The translations under genes and the position numbers were made by a program. Shown here piece after piece: positions 21,880 to 33,752 of a stretch of DNA of 64,000 nucleotides. The stretch's first letter is position 1. Each line of letters starts with the position of its first letter. Source of the stretch: Bombyx mori (lineage: Eukaryota > Arthropoda > Insecta > Lepidoptera > Bombycidae). The DNA lies in the NCBI RefSeq assembly GCF_030269925.1, contig NC_085127.1:11725501-11789500 (forward strand), read 5' to 3'. Under the pieces are notes generated by a model, which was given only the letters and a program-made list of their open reading frames with translations, had not been told where the DNA came from and searched no databases.

Positions 21880-24800
21880 AGTACTCTCATTTATTACTAC
21901 AATGAATTGCTTAATCATTATGACCGTAAAACCAGCATGAGTTGATATTGCGAGTACAAAAATCGAGAATGATATGTTATGCCTAATTCATGCAAATAGA
22001 ATAAACTAAAAATTAAATTAAAGACGTATTCACTTTTGACATCACTGTCGTACTTTATTTAGAAAAAAAAAAAAAACTAAATAATGTACTTTCTCTGAAC
22101 CACGAATTCAAGTATTTCGTAACACCGCATGCAAAATATTACCTAGTTTATTTAAATCAACTAATAAATAAATAAAAACACAATTCGGATCAAAAATTCT
22201 TAAAAAAATTTACGTCATTTTCTGTAATGCCACCCAAAAAAAAGGTGTCAGTTTGACTGTAAAAAGTTAATTATCAAATAGTTTTACCGTGGCCGGGCCC
22301 GGCCGACGATACATCATCCGAAGCGAGGAGAATAAATCACTCGGTGATTGATAGTCTTGTACATCTTAGGTTCGTAGTAAGCTTGTTTTTTGATCCGACA
22401 CAAATGATTTTACACTTTGATTTCGTTTTTGACGCCATTACATTTCGGGTCTAACTCCCTAACGGGCTGGATTTCGTGTTGATGTCGACTATTGTCCGTC
22501 GGAATTCTCCATCCAGTTTGATAGTGTACATATGTTTGAGGTATTTTTTGACTTAATTCATATTGAATCTAAATCATCCAATAAATGATTTTAAGGGAGC
22601 TTCAACTTAAATTTCATATCCATAAGCACGGAGCCTTGTAAACGGAACTGTGGGACCATTAAAACTAGACGCATAATAAGTCGATGATATCTCGTTTTGT
22701 CGCGGTGAAATTCAATATTCCCAACGTGAAGCTAATGTTTACAGTGAAAACTTATCAAGTTTCTAACAACTATTGAGCCGCGCGACCCGTCCCATAACCA
22801 TATACGTGCATTACCTGCCCTAACAAGTCGTACCTGCCCGGATTAGTGCCATTTCGTATTGTATTTGGCCCCCGATTCTCATGCAAATCGTTTTGACAAA
22901 ACGTGCGGAAATATAATTAGCTTAGGTCGCCCAGGGCCTTGTCCATGCGAAGACCGGTTGGTTTGTTGTCTACTATTTTTAATTAATGTTTTCGTACAGG
23001 CGTAACTCTTGACCGATGTCCGGCGAGGGGTGTCCGACAGATTTCGCAACCCGTGGGAAACGATCTTGAAGCACGTCCGATCGTATCTTTATGCGGCCAG
23101 CACAACAGTTTTCCGAGAATGAGAACCATTACAGAGCTGGAGAGTGGAGAGTCGTACGAAACATGTCACAGTTATTATGATCACTAGAAATGATAATATC
23201 TTTCGGTTGTGACGCAGCCACAGTGCAGGCCGCTGCGTACCGACTCATGCTAGCCGCTGTCTGATCGTTGACGCGATTGTAGCTTAATAACGCAGGTAAA
23301 TCCCGAAGAGACATTTCTAGAATTTTTACTCCTTGTTTTGATCATATATGTGGATGGCGTTGCCCGATATAGAACGCAAATACGTTAAGATTCTCACGGT
23401 TCGATCTACGATCGGCAAACTAGACTGGTCTAATCCAAACAGACCATTACGGTCAGTTGGTCAACAATGACCGCACCTGGGCTAAAGACGCGAATCGACA
23501 CCCTCCTCAAAGCGGAACGTCGATCCTTCTGACATTTGCATTGTGATACTAAGGCGTGCATAGGGTGTTTACTTTTTTGAAAGAACAACCGAAGCAAATA
23601 TTGCAGTAATTTGCAACCCTTGGGAACGCGGCGATATTTTTGACGTGTCCTATGGGCCAACAATGCTACTATATTGTTTAGTATCCGCCGGACAAAACCG
23701 AAGTTTCCGCTCGGATTATATCGAAGGCAGTCATTCCATCAACGTGACAGATTGAGGTAACTAACTCATAATTTCTTGCCAGTATTATTACTGCTATTTT
23801 ATGTCAGTTAGAAGTCGCGGGCAATTAATTTCAAGACAGGTTAGGTATTACTTAACGTATGACAGAACACTTCATTACCGTACTTGATTGAAAAGGAATT
23901 GTGTGAGGAAAAACTCTGAATATCAATATTGAAAAATATCGTAGTAATGCCAGCAAAACGTAAGGTACAAATTCAATTGCCCTTTAAACCAGCTGATTAG
24001 GATTCATAGCGAAACGCCCGAGGGAGTGTATCGGGTGCGATACCAGAGATTTTTCTAAATGACCGGTCCCACACAAAAACTTATTAAGATATCCCAAACA
24101 ATGAGCTTCGTGATTGATGCGCCCCAAACAAAAGGTATAGAAGCCATTGTTCAGGAAACAACTGACGTACACACTTTTTATGATATGCACTTATTTAATA
24201 AACCGGTCCGCGTAATGTGGTTAATTAATCAATACGTACGGCGCTTTGTTTGCTCCGATTATGAGCAATTTAATATTATACTGGTATTAGAACACCACTT
24301 TAGTATTAAAAAACACATAAAAGTAATAATAATTGATAATTTAAACGTAACAAACAAGGTACGAATATACAGATATTATACTCCATGCTAAACTAGGTAA
24401 CCTTGTTCAATAAATCGGTCCATTTCCTTTTGGCTTATCGGGAACAATATTCTGATCTTTAGCTAGTGCAAAGATCTTCTATTCCGAGCCAGTTCGGTAA
24501 ACTGATGGTCTCTTAAAGCTACTGTAAATTAGTGAGTCAGGGTTTTTCCGAATTCTCCCGATTTGCCTATAGATTTACCATGTTATAACCAAGTCAATAG
24601 AGGCCATGGTTGTAATAGCTCAATGTTCATAAAACAGTCATACTACCTTACACTTGGTTATCGTGAAACATAAAGAGCGTTATAGCGGACGATAAGCGTA
24701 TCTGTATCGTATCGAAATGCAGCAGAACAATCGAGTTTAGTAGCCGACACCCCTGAATGGACCCCTTTAACCGCTAAAACGTTTCACAAAACCATCCTAC

Positions 24801-25811
24801 CAACTACACCGTTACAAACAATAGTAACGTGAAAAAATACAAAAGGCGCATCGACGCTTCTAATCTCGACCAGATCTACTAGTTTCATATCTAAGACGAT
24901 TACAAAGCGACAAAAGAGACACACTTACTTTTTTTTTCTCCTTCCTATTATTAGTTAATCTCGAATAAAAAGCGTATACAGAATCTGATCTTTTGCACCT
25001 TTCTTTTGTTTGTTGACAGCAAACAAATCGTTTGTTGGCCAAAATACGGGGTCGAGGAGTCCTAATGGGGTGCTTGAGGGTTGAATCGAGAGCAACGGGT
25101 TACCGTGTCCTTTCCGGCGTGGCCTTTGCATTATCTGCTCGGAAGTACGAGGGTCTAATGAGCCAAAGGTGGGTGTAAAAACTTTAATGTTCGGACACGA
25201 AAAAGTTACGGCCCACATTATATACGATAATGGATACAAATTGGACGGGCCCGACCACGTCGAAGGTAAATGAATAGCCGTCGTAAAAATTCTCGGAATA
25301 GTTTTGGCGAAATAATTTGATTTCGATGCAGAAGCCAAAGAGTCGCGTCGTCGTCAAACGGGTAACGTTTGGCCCCGCGTGTGCTTAATCACGGAGCCAG
25401 CGGGGTTCCGGTTGCTCTATGAACCTCTCTGCCCTCAGCCAACGTTTCCCTTACGACAAGACGGAATTATGTTGATCGCGCGCTATCTCCAAACGATCCA
25501 CTTGTATAAGTTTGGATTTTATAAAAATTATAACAATTTGAATAATATATTCAAATCATGCAGACTGACAATTTAGAAGCAGCGTTCGGGTATAATTCGA
25601 CATCTTTATTGCGATTCGCTGCTTAAGTCGATTTAGGTAAAAAATACATGATAAAATTGAATAGGAAATGTGGCCGCATTATAAATTCCTTTATCGAGGA
25701 TACGTCATCGTCTGAATATTCATAGATACTTAATGTTATTTGCGATGGATACAATTTTGTAGGTATAAATGGACATGAACGAACCCATTAGTGTCGATCA
25801 TAGGCGATGGC
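21880..25811. other. Long stretch without recognised repeats
   Basis: Nearly 4 kb without Bm1, family B/C or Helitron-like sequence, richer in CG dinucleotides than the flanks. A perfect palindrome ggccgggcccggcc lies at 22291-22304. Open frames at 24059-24391 (+) and 24955-25338 (-) have no domain I recognise. It sits downstream of the second zinc-finger exon in gene direction, hence probably within an intron; retained regulatory DNA is one explanation. Confidence 0.4.
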
Positions 25812-25814
25812 TTA

Positions 25815-26914
25815 CGCCCGGTTCCAATATCCAAAAAACGAATCGTTTTATATTACGATCCGTTACAATATCTACGAATCGTAGGACAAAATAGTTCCTA
25901 TAAAAACGACTCGTTTTTAAAATTACTGATGACTTGCTACTAACGGATGGGAGGGCTAACATAACGGTTCGTACTGCGTTTTGTATGGAGACTGTTGTCT
26001 GTAGTGTTCCTATATTATTTTAGAAATGTCAGTGAGCTGTCACAACTACGACGCGTAGAGCATTTTTTAACCTACCGATTTTGTTCGGTTGTGCTTTGGA
26101 ATTTTTGTGTTTGTGTTTTTTCTTTTAAAATGTCGAGTTCAGAAAGTGATAACGAAGTTTTAATGTTACTGAATTCAAGCGACGATTCAAGTGATGATAC
26201 GCGAAGTAATAGAGTGTATAAAACAAGAATCAATTATTATTCAGAGCTCGATAATCAGGAGTTTCAACTAAGATTTCGGCTCGACAAGCAGTCTGTGCAA
26301 TTACTGTTAGGTGAAATTTATCCTTTTTTAAATGTAAAAGGAACCAGGCTCGTATTTTTAATGCCAGCTGTTAATTGGTATTTTATGAAGTAGTTAACTA
26401 TTTAACACGTGATTACATGAAAATAGTATTTACTAGTTTATTTTAATTCTAGGAATCATGGAATATCTCCCTTACATTACAATTTATTAGTTTTTTTTGG
26501 TATTTTGGCGCGGTCCGGCCGACATCTGGCGTTTCCTTTGTCTCTTCATGGCGTTTTGTTCACTTTACAGTTAAAACTAAAGTAACTGTTTTTAAATTGT
26601 GAATGTTCAAATAAAATTACATATGTGATGAATTACAATTAATTTATATTATTTTAAAATATTTATGTAAAAATACTAATAAAAACTTATGTATTTTGAA
26701 AAGAGTTTTATTTCTAAAGGATCTTTGTAACACAATCATTTGCATTACCGAAACGCAGAGGGATTCGTTAGTAAGCAGCGCGCCGACGGATGCTCGTAGG
26801 TAACGCGGCAAGTAAAATAGTTTTGGAACGCTAATATACGGCTACGTATTGGTAGCATGATTACGATTAGTTGTTATAATACAATGACGATTCGTTATTT
26901 TTTGGAACCGGGCC
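25815..26914 (+). mobile_element. PIF/Harbinger DNA transposon, internally deleted
   Basis: Inverted ends share cccggttccaa and aacgaatcgt (left from 25815, right to 26914). The flanking target duplication is TTA (25812-25814 and 26915-26917), the three-base signature of PIF/Harbinger. Inside is the truncated start of a transposase. At 1100 bp it cannot encode a full transposase plus Myb-like protein, so it is non-autonomous. Confidence 0.8.
26130..26393 (+). pseudogene. Harbinger transposase, N-terminal fragment
   Basis: From the Met at 26130 the frame gives 87 residues: an acidic serine-rich lead (MSSSESDNEV, SSDDSSDD) then RINYYSELDNQEFQLRFRLD and KQSVQLLLGEIYPFL. The F..RFRL.K..V..LL..I...L spacing is that of the segment before the catalytic domain in PIF/Harbinger transposases. 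The frame then stops; none of the DDE residues is present, so this is the first coding piece left after internal deletion. An upstream in-frame codon at 25995 extends the frame, but the added residues lack conservation. Confidence 0.65.
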
Positions 26915-27034
26915 TTAGACTGTGGATACGAGTAACGGTTCGTACCATATAAGAAAGCAAGCTTGACTGCGAAAATAGGGCAGTGGTACATTCGTAATAA
27001 TTATAAGCATAAGCGAATTCAATCTAAGGTTTAA

Positions 27035-27237
27035 TAACTACATAGTATAAAACAAAGTCGCTTTCTCTGTCCCTATGTATGCTTAAATCTTTAAAACTAC
27101 GCAACGGATTTTGATGCGGTTTTTAATAGATAGAGTTGTTGAAGAGGAAGGTTTATATGTATAATAACATCCATTAAGTACTGGAGAAATCAATAATAAA
27201 TTACAGTTTCCGAAGCGAAGCGAGGGCTAGTCGCTAG
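27035..27237 (+). mobile_element. Helitron-like element (family H2)
   Basis: 5' end is taactacatagtataaaac (TC changed to TA), 3' end tcgctag before T. Contains gcaacggattttgatgcggt. Internally a little shorter than 18061-18305. Confidence 0.65.
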
Positions 27238-28072
27238 TCAACCTATAATTATTGACCTAACTGACATGAAGTTGAGAAAAATTTACATCTGCCAACGAAA
27301 TACGACAGAGTTTATTATAGGTAGCTACTTCGCGTTTAACAAACTATAAATATCAATAGGCCGTAAAAATCTGTACCTTGGACGCTGTAAGTAGCTTTGT
27401 TACACCATAAAACTGCGGGCCAAGGTTGGGTTTTACTTTAGGAAGACCATTAGTTTTAATACATAAAAACGATGAGGTAAATTTTCATTATTTTCAAGCC
27501 TTCATTCACACCTTTTTGTCTTTCATTATAAATTTGACGTTGCTTAATTATTATTGCTCTGTCTAATCACTGGTGTACCATCAATCATTTGAATGTCTTT
27601 AAAACAATACGGATTGATAATAAAATTGTTATAATGATAGAGTATGATCGGTTTGATGTTCCAAAGTATTGGTATTTGTAAAATTGATTGACACGGGTCG
27701 TCTTTTCTTAGAGTATTTATTATTTCTGATATCGATCTTTATACACTTTAAGGAGGTGTAAGTTTTAAGGTTTTAGGGAGAAAGTGAATCAAGCAAAATA
27801 TAATTTGACTGAATACATATTATGTAAGTGGTACAAAAGGTTTTTATTTAATTTAAATTTTAACCCGAAACGGGTTAAGTGATAACGTTTGAAGACTCAA
27901 CATTTTTTTTATGTTTGGTAAACATCATGTTGTTAACGAGAATATTTACAAAAAAACTTTTTCTTTTCAATTTGGTTATTTTACTAACGCCACGTCAATT
28001 AATGTAGCAAAACAAAAATATTTTTGATGAGAGCATCATTTATGAGGAGCGTCGTTTCCTTTTATGAAAAAA
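27238..28072. other. Unassigned AT-rich stretch
   Basis: No gene or recognised repeat. Confidence 0.3.
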
Positions 28073-28287
28073 CTAGCGACCCGCCCTTGCTTCGCTTCGG
28101 AAACATTAAAACACACATGAAACCAAAAAAATAAAATAAATTTTTTATTAAAAAAGTAGCCTATGTTCATCAGGGACAATGTCGGCTTCTAATGGAAAAA
28201 TAATTTTTCAAATCGGTCCAGTAGTTTCGGAGCCTATTCGAAACAAACAAACAAACAAATCTTTCCTCTTTATAATATTAGTATAGA
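28073..28287 (-). mobile_element. Helitron-like element (family H3)
   Basis: ctagcgacccgcccttgctt at one end, ataatattagtataga at the other, flanked by A and T. 215 bp, matching 61531-61745 nearly throughout (cagggacaatgtcggcttct). Confidence 0.65.
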
Positions 28288-29164
28288 TATAGATTACAAC
28301 AACATTGCCTTTTTCTAACAAGTAACGAAAATATATCGCTACTAGTTCGAAGTATGCACACAAAACTAAAAGTTCAGCTCGAAATAACTACTTGTTTAAA
28401 TAAGACCTAATACCTTGATCGGTTATCTGATATTTTTGGTCTGTTAAATTTAGGACAAAAATGATACATTGATCTGTTAAATTTAGGACAAAAATAGCCT
28501 AATTTATAAAATATTGCTTTTTTTAATCATAGATAATTGACGAGAATACGTCCCTGGCTTTATGGAATTATGGCTACCCATCGCCAAATCCGCCGAATAT
28601 CTTTTAAATAATTACTGTTGATAATAAATATCAACTCATTTTCTTGATTTGAAGTTCCGTTTCCCATTTCGCAATTACACTCAAAATATGTTTATGGACC
28701 AAAACAATCAACCCTAAAGATTTAAAGTAAATGCTTTTTATTGATTGATCTTCAGTTACTCAGAGCACTGTCCAAGGGCACTCCGGCTAATGACCAGATA
28801 AGATTAATGATTTAACTAATTACGTACGCGACAATCTCCGCTTTTTTGACAAATGGACTTTTAATGTATTGTATCATAATTTTTTTCGAAATATCTGTTT
28901 TCGCCACAGCCCGATACGTGGTAATTTCGGGCAAGTTTCGATTCTAAGGGGACGGAGTGCTTGAAATAGCCTTTCAATCACTTCCATTTTATCAGTCTTT
29001 TTTTTTAGGATTTAAAATCATTTTTTTATTATGTGATGTTCTATATTTCTGATTTTCGGTAATCTTGTTAACCATATCTCATTTCGAAATTCTATAGGAG
29101 AATGAACTTTAATGAATCGCAGAGAAGGACGAATGTCCTAATTCCTTCACCTATTTATTTTGAA
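28288..29164. other. Unassigned AT-rich stretch
   Basis: No gene seen. A short direct repeat (gatctgttaaatttaggaca-like) occurs at about 28436-28500. Confidence 0.35.
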
Positions 29165-29349
29165 CTAGAGGTCCCCCAGTAGTCGAAATTCGACTATAAT
29201 TAATTGGAATTGTAAGTTTGTACACTATTATGATTGTATTTTATACTTCTCTATATTCTCTATAAGTGTGGAAAATTTCATACTCCTCCGTCCGCGTAAT
29301 TTACGTAAAAAGGTATACAAAATTTTTGCTTCACGTATTAATATATAGA
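29165..29349 (-). mobile_element. Helitron-like element (family H1), internally deleted
   Basis: Both termini are intact (A|ctag at 29165; atatataga|T at 29349) including the subterminal palindrome agtcgaaattcgact, but it is 185 bp against ~410 in its relatives. The join lies in tatacttctctatattc, where full copies have acttct at both deletion ends, so the deletion follows a short direct repeat. Confidence 0.75.
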
Positions 29350-30060
29350 TTCCATAAGATTTTCTTTCAGAATAATTAGATAGGGATCTTATATATCAGC
29401 TATCAAAAGCTACTCATAATATTGCATTACGCAAAATTCAAGAAATCTTTAATCAATTTTTGTCTGATATGCTATGTGAATTTAATCTTGAATCCTGATT
29501 TTGTATGTATTATGAGTTCGCAAATTCTACTTACTTGACTGTACGCGTTTCCGATATATTTCAGTAGACACTGACTTTACAGAAAAACTCCCTATAATTA
29601 TATACATAGTTAAGTTATTTGGATCAAGATGTTAAAATGATTGTAAATTTTTAAGGAACGCAATGGATACGCTACATACGTACAGGCGACACGTAGAAAA
29701 GTGAGAATTCTTCAAAACAAAAGAAACGAGAAAAGTGACATGTGATAATTTCGATTAGTTCGATTGTAATAAATCCATCAAAAACATTATTATTTGTTTT
29801 ATGACAACCTTACTGATCCGTCTTTCCAACGTCCAACACTGCGCTACATTAAAACCTTAATATTAACACTTACTTGGTACTGAATTCGATGTACCGACAA
29901 ACAAAAAGAAAACTTTATTAACAGAATAAAAATTAATCAATAAACTACTAATGTCTCAATATAGGCATGGTTAGTTCAAATTTCGAAGCCAATTTATTAA
30001 ACAGTTAGTAAAATTTTCTTAAGGATTATTAAAAAAAAATATATAAAACACTTGTTTTGT
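29350..30060. other. Intron sequence downstream of the zinc-finger exon
   Basis: Unassigned AT-rich DNA next to the donor of the exon at 30095-30244. No repeat recognised. Confidence 0.35.
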
Positions 30061-30094
30061 TTTTTTGTTTATTGTAAACGTTTTTCGGACTCAC

Positions 30095-30244
30095 CTTCTC
30101 TTCTCATGCCCATTTTGAGACATTTCCTTAGTCTGCAGAACTGACACTGGTTTCTATGGTGCTGGTCAATGGGGCAGCTCCTGTTTCCTCTGCACGAATA
30201 CGTCAGGTTTCTCCGGACGGATCTCTTGAAAAACGATTTGCAGC
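30095..30244 (-). CDS. svp: seven-up / COUP-TF, DNA-binding-domain exon 2
   Basis: This exon encodes the second half of the DNA-binding domain of the orphan nuclear receptor Seven-up (NR2F, COUP-TF), which binds AGGTCA repeats as a dimer in the nucleus. It is 150 bp: two bases finishing a split Gly codon, then [49 protein letters not shown] and one base. The fourth Cys of finger 1 and all four Cys of finger 2 (CX5CX9CX2C) are present. The acceptor is tctgtcgcag (AG at 30245-30246) and the donor GTGAGT starts at 30094, both phase 1. Residues differ slightly from fly (NRS, QFC, RLRK), all in tolerated positions. The next expected residues (AVQRGR...) are not found in the window, so the gene continues left. 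A SINE tail lies ~30 bp before the acceptor. Confidence 0.96.
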
Positions 30245-30273
30245 CTGCGACAGAGATTCTAGTGTCATTTTCA

Positions 30274-30531
30274 TTTTTTTTTTTTTTATCGCTTAGTTGT
30301 GTGGACGAGCTGACAGCTAACCTGGTGTTAAGTGGTTACTGGAGCCCATAGACATCCACAACGTAAATGCGCCACCCACCTTGAGATACAAGTTCTAAGA
30401 TCTCAAGTGTAGTTACAACGGTTGCCCCACCCTTCAAACCGAAACGCATTACTGCTTCACGGCAGAAATAGGCCGGGTGGTGGTGGTGGCCGGGCCGCGC
30501 GGACTCACAAGAGGTCCTACCACCAGTAAAT
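30274..30531 (-). repeat. Bm1-type SINE beside the svp exon 2 acceptor
   Basis: T-run then ttatcgcttagttgtgtgg: the tail signal is GATAAA, not AATAAA. Body intact to ctaccaccagtaa; a small expansion ggtggtggtggccgggccgc marks this copy. It lies in the same sense as svp, its A-tail about 30 bp upstream of the splice acceptor. Confidence 0.9.
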
Positions 30532-30562
30532 TGTATTAAACGACTTACACGCTCGATGAAGC

Positions 30563-30830
30563 TAGCATACTGACTCGGTGGTGCAGTAGTTTGCGCTCCT
30601 GACTTGACCCAAGGGTCGTGGGTTCGATTCCCGCATCGGGCAAACATTTTCTGATTAATATGTTTGCTTGCTATTTATCCGGGTGATTATTATCTATTTA
30701 TGTATATATTTAAACATATATAAGTATGTTTATCAGTCTTGTGTATCCATAACACAGGTAATCCTTAATTGGGGCCGGTTGATTGTGCGTGATTTGTTCC
30801 AAGTTATTTATTATTTATAGCATAACCGAT
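30563..30830 (+). repeat. tRNA-derived SINE (family D)
   Basis: ggtggtgcagtagtttgcgc (box A region) and gggttcgattcccgcatcgg (box B) are followed by an AT-rich body and ataacacaggtaatcc. Polymerase III promoter arrangement is visible; it is not a tRNA gene because no cloverleaf closes. Confidence 0.7.
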
Positions 30831-31048
30831 CGAAGTTACTAGCAATAGGGAGGCAGAATACAAAACCCTAAAGTTGGTTATAAAAGAATTGGCTGACCAC
30901 GTCAACGTACCTCGGAATAAATTTGATGCGTCACGCGAATTGAGAATAATTTAAAAATAAAAACCTTTGCCTCTCAATTTTCTGCGTCTGGTTATAGGTG
31001 ATAGCAATTGTTGTGTATTTTTTCTAATCTATCTACCAAACAGTTGTA

Positions 31049-31285
31049 TTTTTACTGCCTAAGTGGACAAATGGTGGGTAAATGAACCCATGGTCCATGT
31101 TAATTTGGTTACCGGAGCTCTTGGACATTGTGACAGCATGTAACCTCCCTTGAGACAATCAAATTGTCAATAGCATTATATAACGGTAGTTCTTCAAACT
31201 GAAATGCACAATTGCTTTGCAGCGGACACAGGCATGACGGTGGTACCCATGAACCCATGTACCCATGACTTACAATACCATAAGT
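31049..31285 (-). repeat. Degenerate Bm1-type SINE
   Basis: tttttactgcctaagtggac and ttcttcaaactgaaatgcac correspond to the tail and middle of Bm1, with many changes; an old copy. Confidence 0.55.
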
Positions 31286-31387
31286 GATTAGGTAATTTTG
31301 TATTATTTTGGGGTCTTTCGGAATAATATAGCCAATGTTCACCACAATGCCAATATCGACCAGTACATCAGACCAGTACATTTTCAG

Positions 31388-31500
31388 TAGGCACCGGCTT
31401 GGCTCTGCCCCTGGCATTGCTGAAGTCTATGGGCGACGATAGTCACTCACCATTAGGTGGACCGTATGTTCGCACGCCTTCAAGGGCAATAAAAAAAACA
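31388..31500 (+). repeat. LINE family B 3' tail
   Basis: taggcaccggcttggctctg, ccattaggtggaccgtatgt, caagggcaataaaaaa. Confidence 0.85.
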
Positions 31501-31748
31501 TCAACCACAATAGAACAAACATGCAGTATGAAACTAATATTTAATACAGTATCAACTAAAGCATACATCTCATTTCACACATGGAGCCTACGCCAGCCAC
31601 AGATCAGAAGAGAAATAAGCAAATCAGAGGGTGAAAGTGAATACCTTTGCTTCCGCATTGGGGTAAATAATCAAAAAAATTAAATCGAGTCAGAAAATAT
31701 TTACACTATGTCATTTCCTTCCACCCTGTATATAAAACAATGCAGTTA

Positions 31749-31978
31749 TAGTCCGCACGGGTACATACCACCGCCCTGCCTACGGTGAAGCAGTAATGCG
31801 TTTTGGTATGAAAGGTGGGGCAGTCGTTGTACTGTTAAAACTGAGACTTAAAAAGCTTATGTGTCGAAGTAGGTGGCGGCATTTTCGTTGTAGATGTCTA
31901 TGGGCTCCGGTAACCACTTAACACCAGGTTGGCCGTGAGTTCGTCCACCAACATAAGCAATAAAAAATAAATAAAAAA
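31749..31978 (+). repeat. Bm1-type SINE, 5'-truncated
   Basis: From agtccgcacgggtacatacc to cataagcaataaaaa. Several substitutions; the pyrimidine-rich gcctatttctgccgtg block is shortened to gcctacggtg. Confidence 0.8.
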
Positions 31979-33315
31979 GTCGCATCAGAAAGAGATGCTT
32001 TAAGAAAAATTTTCAAATATTAAAATAACTATATAATGATTGTTAACAGTTAACACCAATATCATGAATACATTAAGTTCGGTATTTGCGATAAAAAAAA
32101 ATACGTTCCTGGATTGCACGATTATTTACATAAGCCTTGCTGCTTTCGTGCGGATAAGAATCAAAATGGCTCGGCAAGGTTTCTTCGAATAGTAAAATAC
32201 AATTTGTCGTGTTAGAATTTTCAATACAATAATATGAGGTTCAGGTATATGTAGTTGTAAATTATCAATGGTTATAATTTATATATTGGGTAATGTAATC
32301 ATTTATGGCAAATTGTCACGATGTTTTTAATCAAGATAAATTTTAATATCTTCTTCTTCTTCTTTTAGATAATTTGGCTCCAACGCCTTTGCCATTGATT
32401 TTGCCAATGTCAAAGTATTTACAAAAATGACAGGTGCTTAGAGAGGGAAAAAATTACTAAATCTAAATACAAATAAATTTGGTCGGTATTTCCATACGTG
32501 AATCTGTGGTTTTAAAAACAGCACAAACAAATATATGTTAGACTAACTACTTTAGAGATAAATATTATTAGCAGATAAAAATTAACACAGAATATTTACA
32601 TGTTTAGAATAAACTAAAGTTAATAAACAATTAATATTAATAGGCCGGGGAATGTCATTGGGAAGGATATCATAAAGAGGGGATACGATATTGGGGCAGT
32701 CGAAGAATTTTAATATCTTGTTTATCTAAATACTTGAAAAAGTAGTCATAATTAATGATCTTTTAATTTGTGAGTTCAGAAATGTCATATAAATCCCGAC
32801 ATAGTTACCTCTGTCGCAACACTCGGAGAATTTAGAAAATTTCTAATAATCTACTAAATACTTTATTAAAATGCAAACCGTACCGTTACCGTAAAAAAAA
32901 AATCGTTCTTTTTTTGTAATCAATACATTGCCGGTTCATTGTATCGGAAGTCAATTTTATTCGTGTGTAGTAAATTATTGGTGCTTCTCTCGATCCGTTC
33001 GTATTCCGTAGCGGTCGGAGGTAAATTGTGTATCGTTTAATTAGAATTAAACGCATTAAATTATTCAAATCCAGGCCTCATCGTTGCGCGGTTACGCTAC
33101 GCATGATATTTGGACATTACAATAGAGAACCGTTTTAAATGAGATCTTAAGGTCCAGTAGACACTCACTTTATTAAAGGTCAAATAAAATTACAAATACA
33201 TTTTTGTGGGTTGTACCCGTAAAAAGCCATATCATCTTTTTACGTCAGCGATGCGTGGTAGATTTATCTGTTATGATTAAGCTTAGAATGTTTCAGAGAC
33301 TCTCAAACTAAACGA
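31979..33315. other. Unassigned AT-rich intron sequence
   Basis: No gene or recognised repeat; a ttcttc run at 32350-32365. Confidence 0.3.
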
Positions 33316-33465
33316 TTATGCAACGCATACTGATAGTTTGATGAAACTTTTACGAAAATCACGAGAGCTTAAGCCGCTGTTGTCGCTGACTGCGTGGGGA
33401 CACCGCGATTTTCCCATACCCGATCCTGTAGACCGAATGGTAAACACTAGATATAGCCCTAAACA

Positions 33466-33752
33466 CATCATTATGAATCCTCCCGATCCATCACCGTCAC
33501 CGTCCTCGTCGAACCCGTCGCTCGCGACGAAGGGCTCGACGAGTGAATTAACCCGTAGACACAGTCCACTGAGTTTCTCGCCGGATCTTCTCAATGGGTC
33601 GCGTTTCCGATCCGGTGGTAGATTCTGCGGAGCACTGCTCTTGCCAGGGCCAGTGTTAGCAACACACCTGGTATGAGCCCCGTAAGCTCACCTACACGTC
33701 AAGGAGAAGCTGATATAGCCTCTCAAAGCTATCAACACAGGTAGGAAAAAAA
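33466..33752 (+). repeat. Family C retroposon with A-tail
   Basis: One of the most complete copies: tcctcccgatccatcaccg, acgaagggctcgacgag, the hairpin pair (first arm mutated to tccactgag, second to ctcaatggg), gtaagctcacctac, and a tail ...acacaggtaggaaaaaaaa that fixes the sense strand. Confidence 0.8.

Noticed and set aside
24059..25338. Frames of 110 (+) and 127 (-) codons
   Set aside because: No recognisable domain, no splice or poly(A) context and non-ATG start for the longer one; left as unassigned single-copy DNA.
1..30094. Ligand-binding-domain exons of svp
   Set aside because: Scanned the minus strand for the expected AVQRGR continuation and helix motifs and saw none; they are presumed outside the window.
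30095..30244. HNF4, RXR or Tailless identity for the zinc-finger exon
   Set aside because: [12 protein letters not shown] with [16 protein letters not shown] fits COUP-TF/Seven-up better than these relatives, whose finger-2 residues differ.
30563..30650. Possible tRNA gene (gttcgattcc)
   Set aside because: Followed by the same AT-rich body as at 38699; a dispersed SINE.
33316..33676. Open frames on both strands (92 and 112 codons)
   Set aside because: They translate the family C retroposon; the same peptide recurs wherever that repeat occurs.
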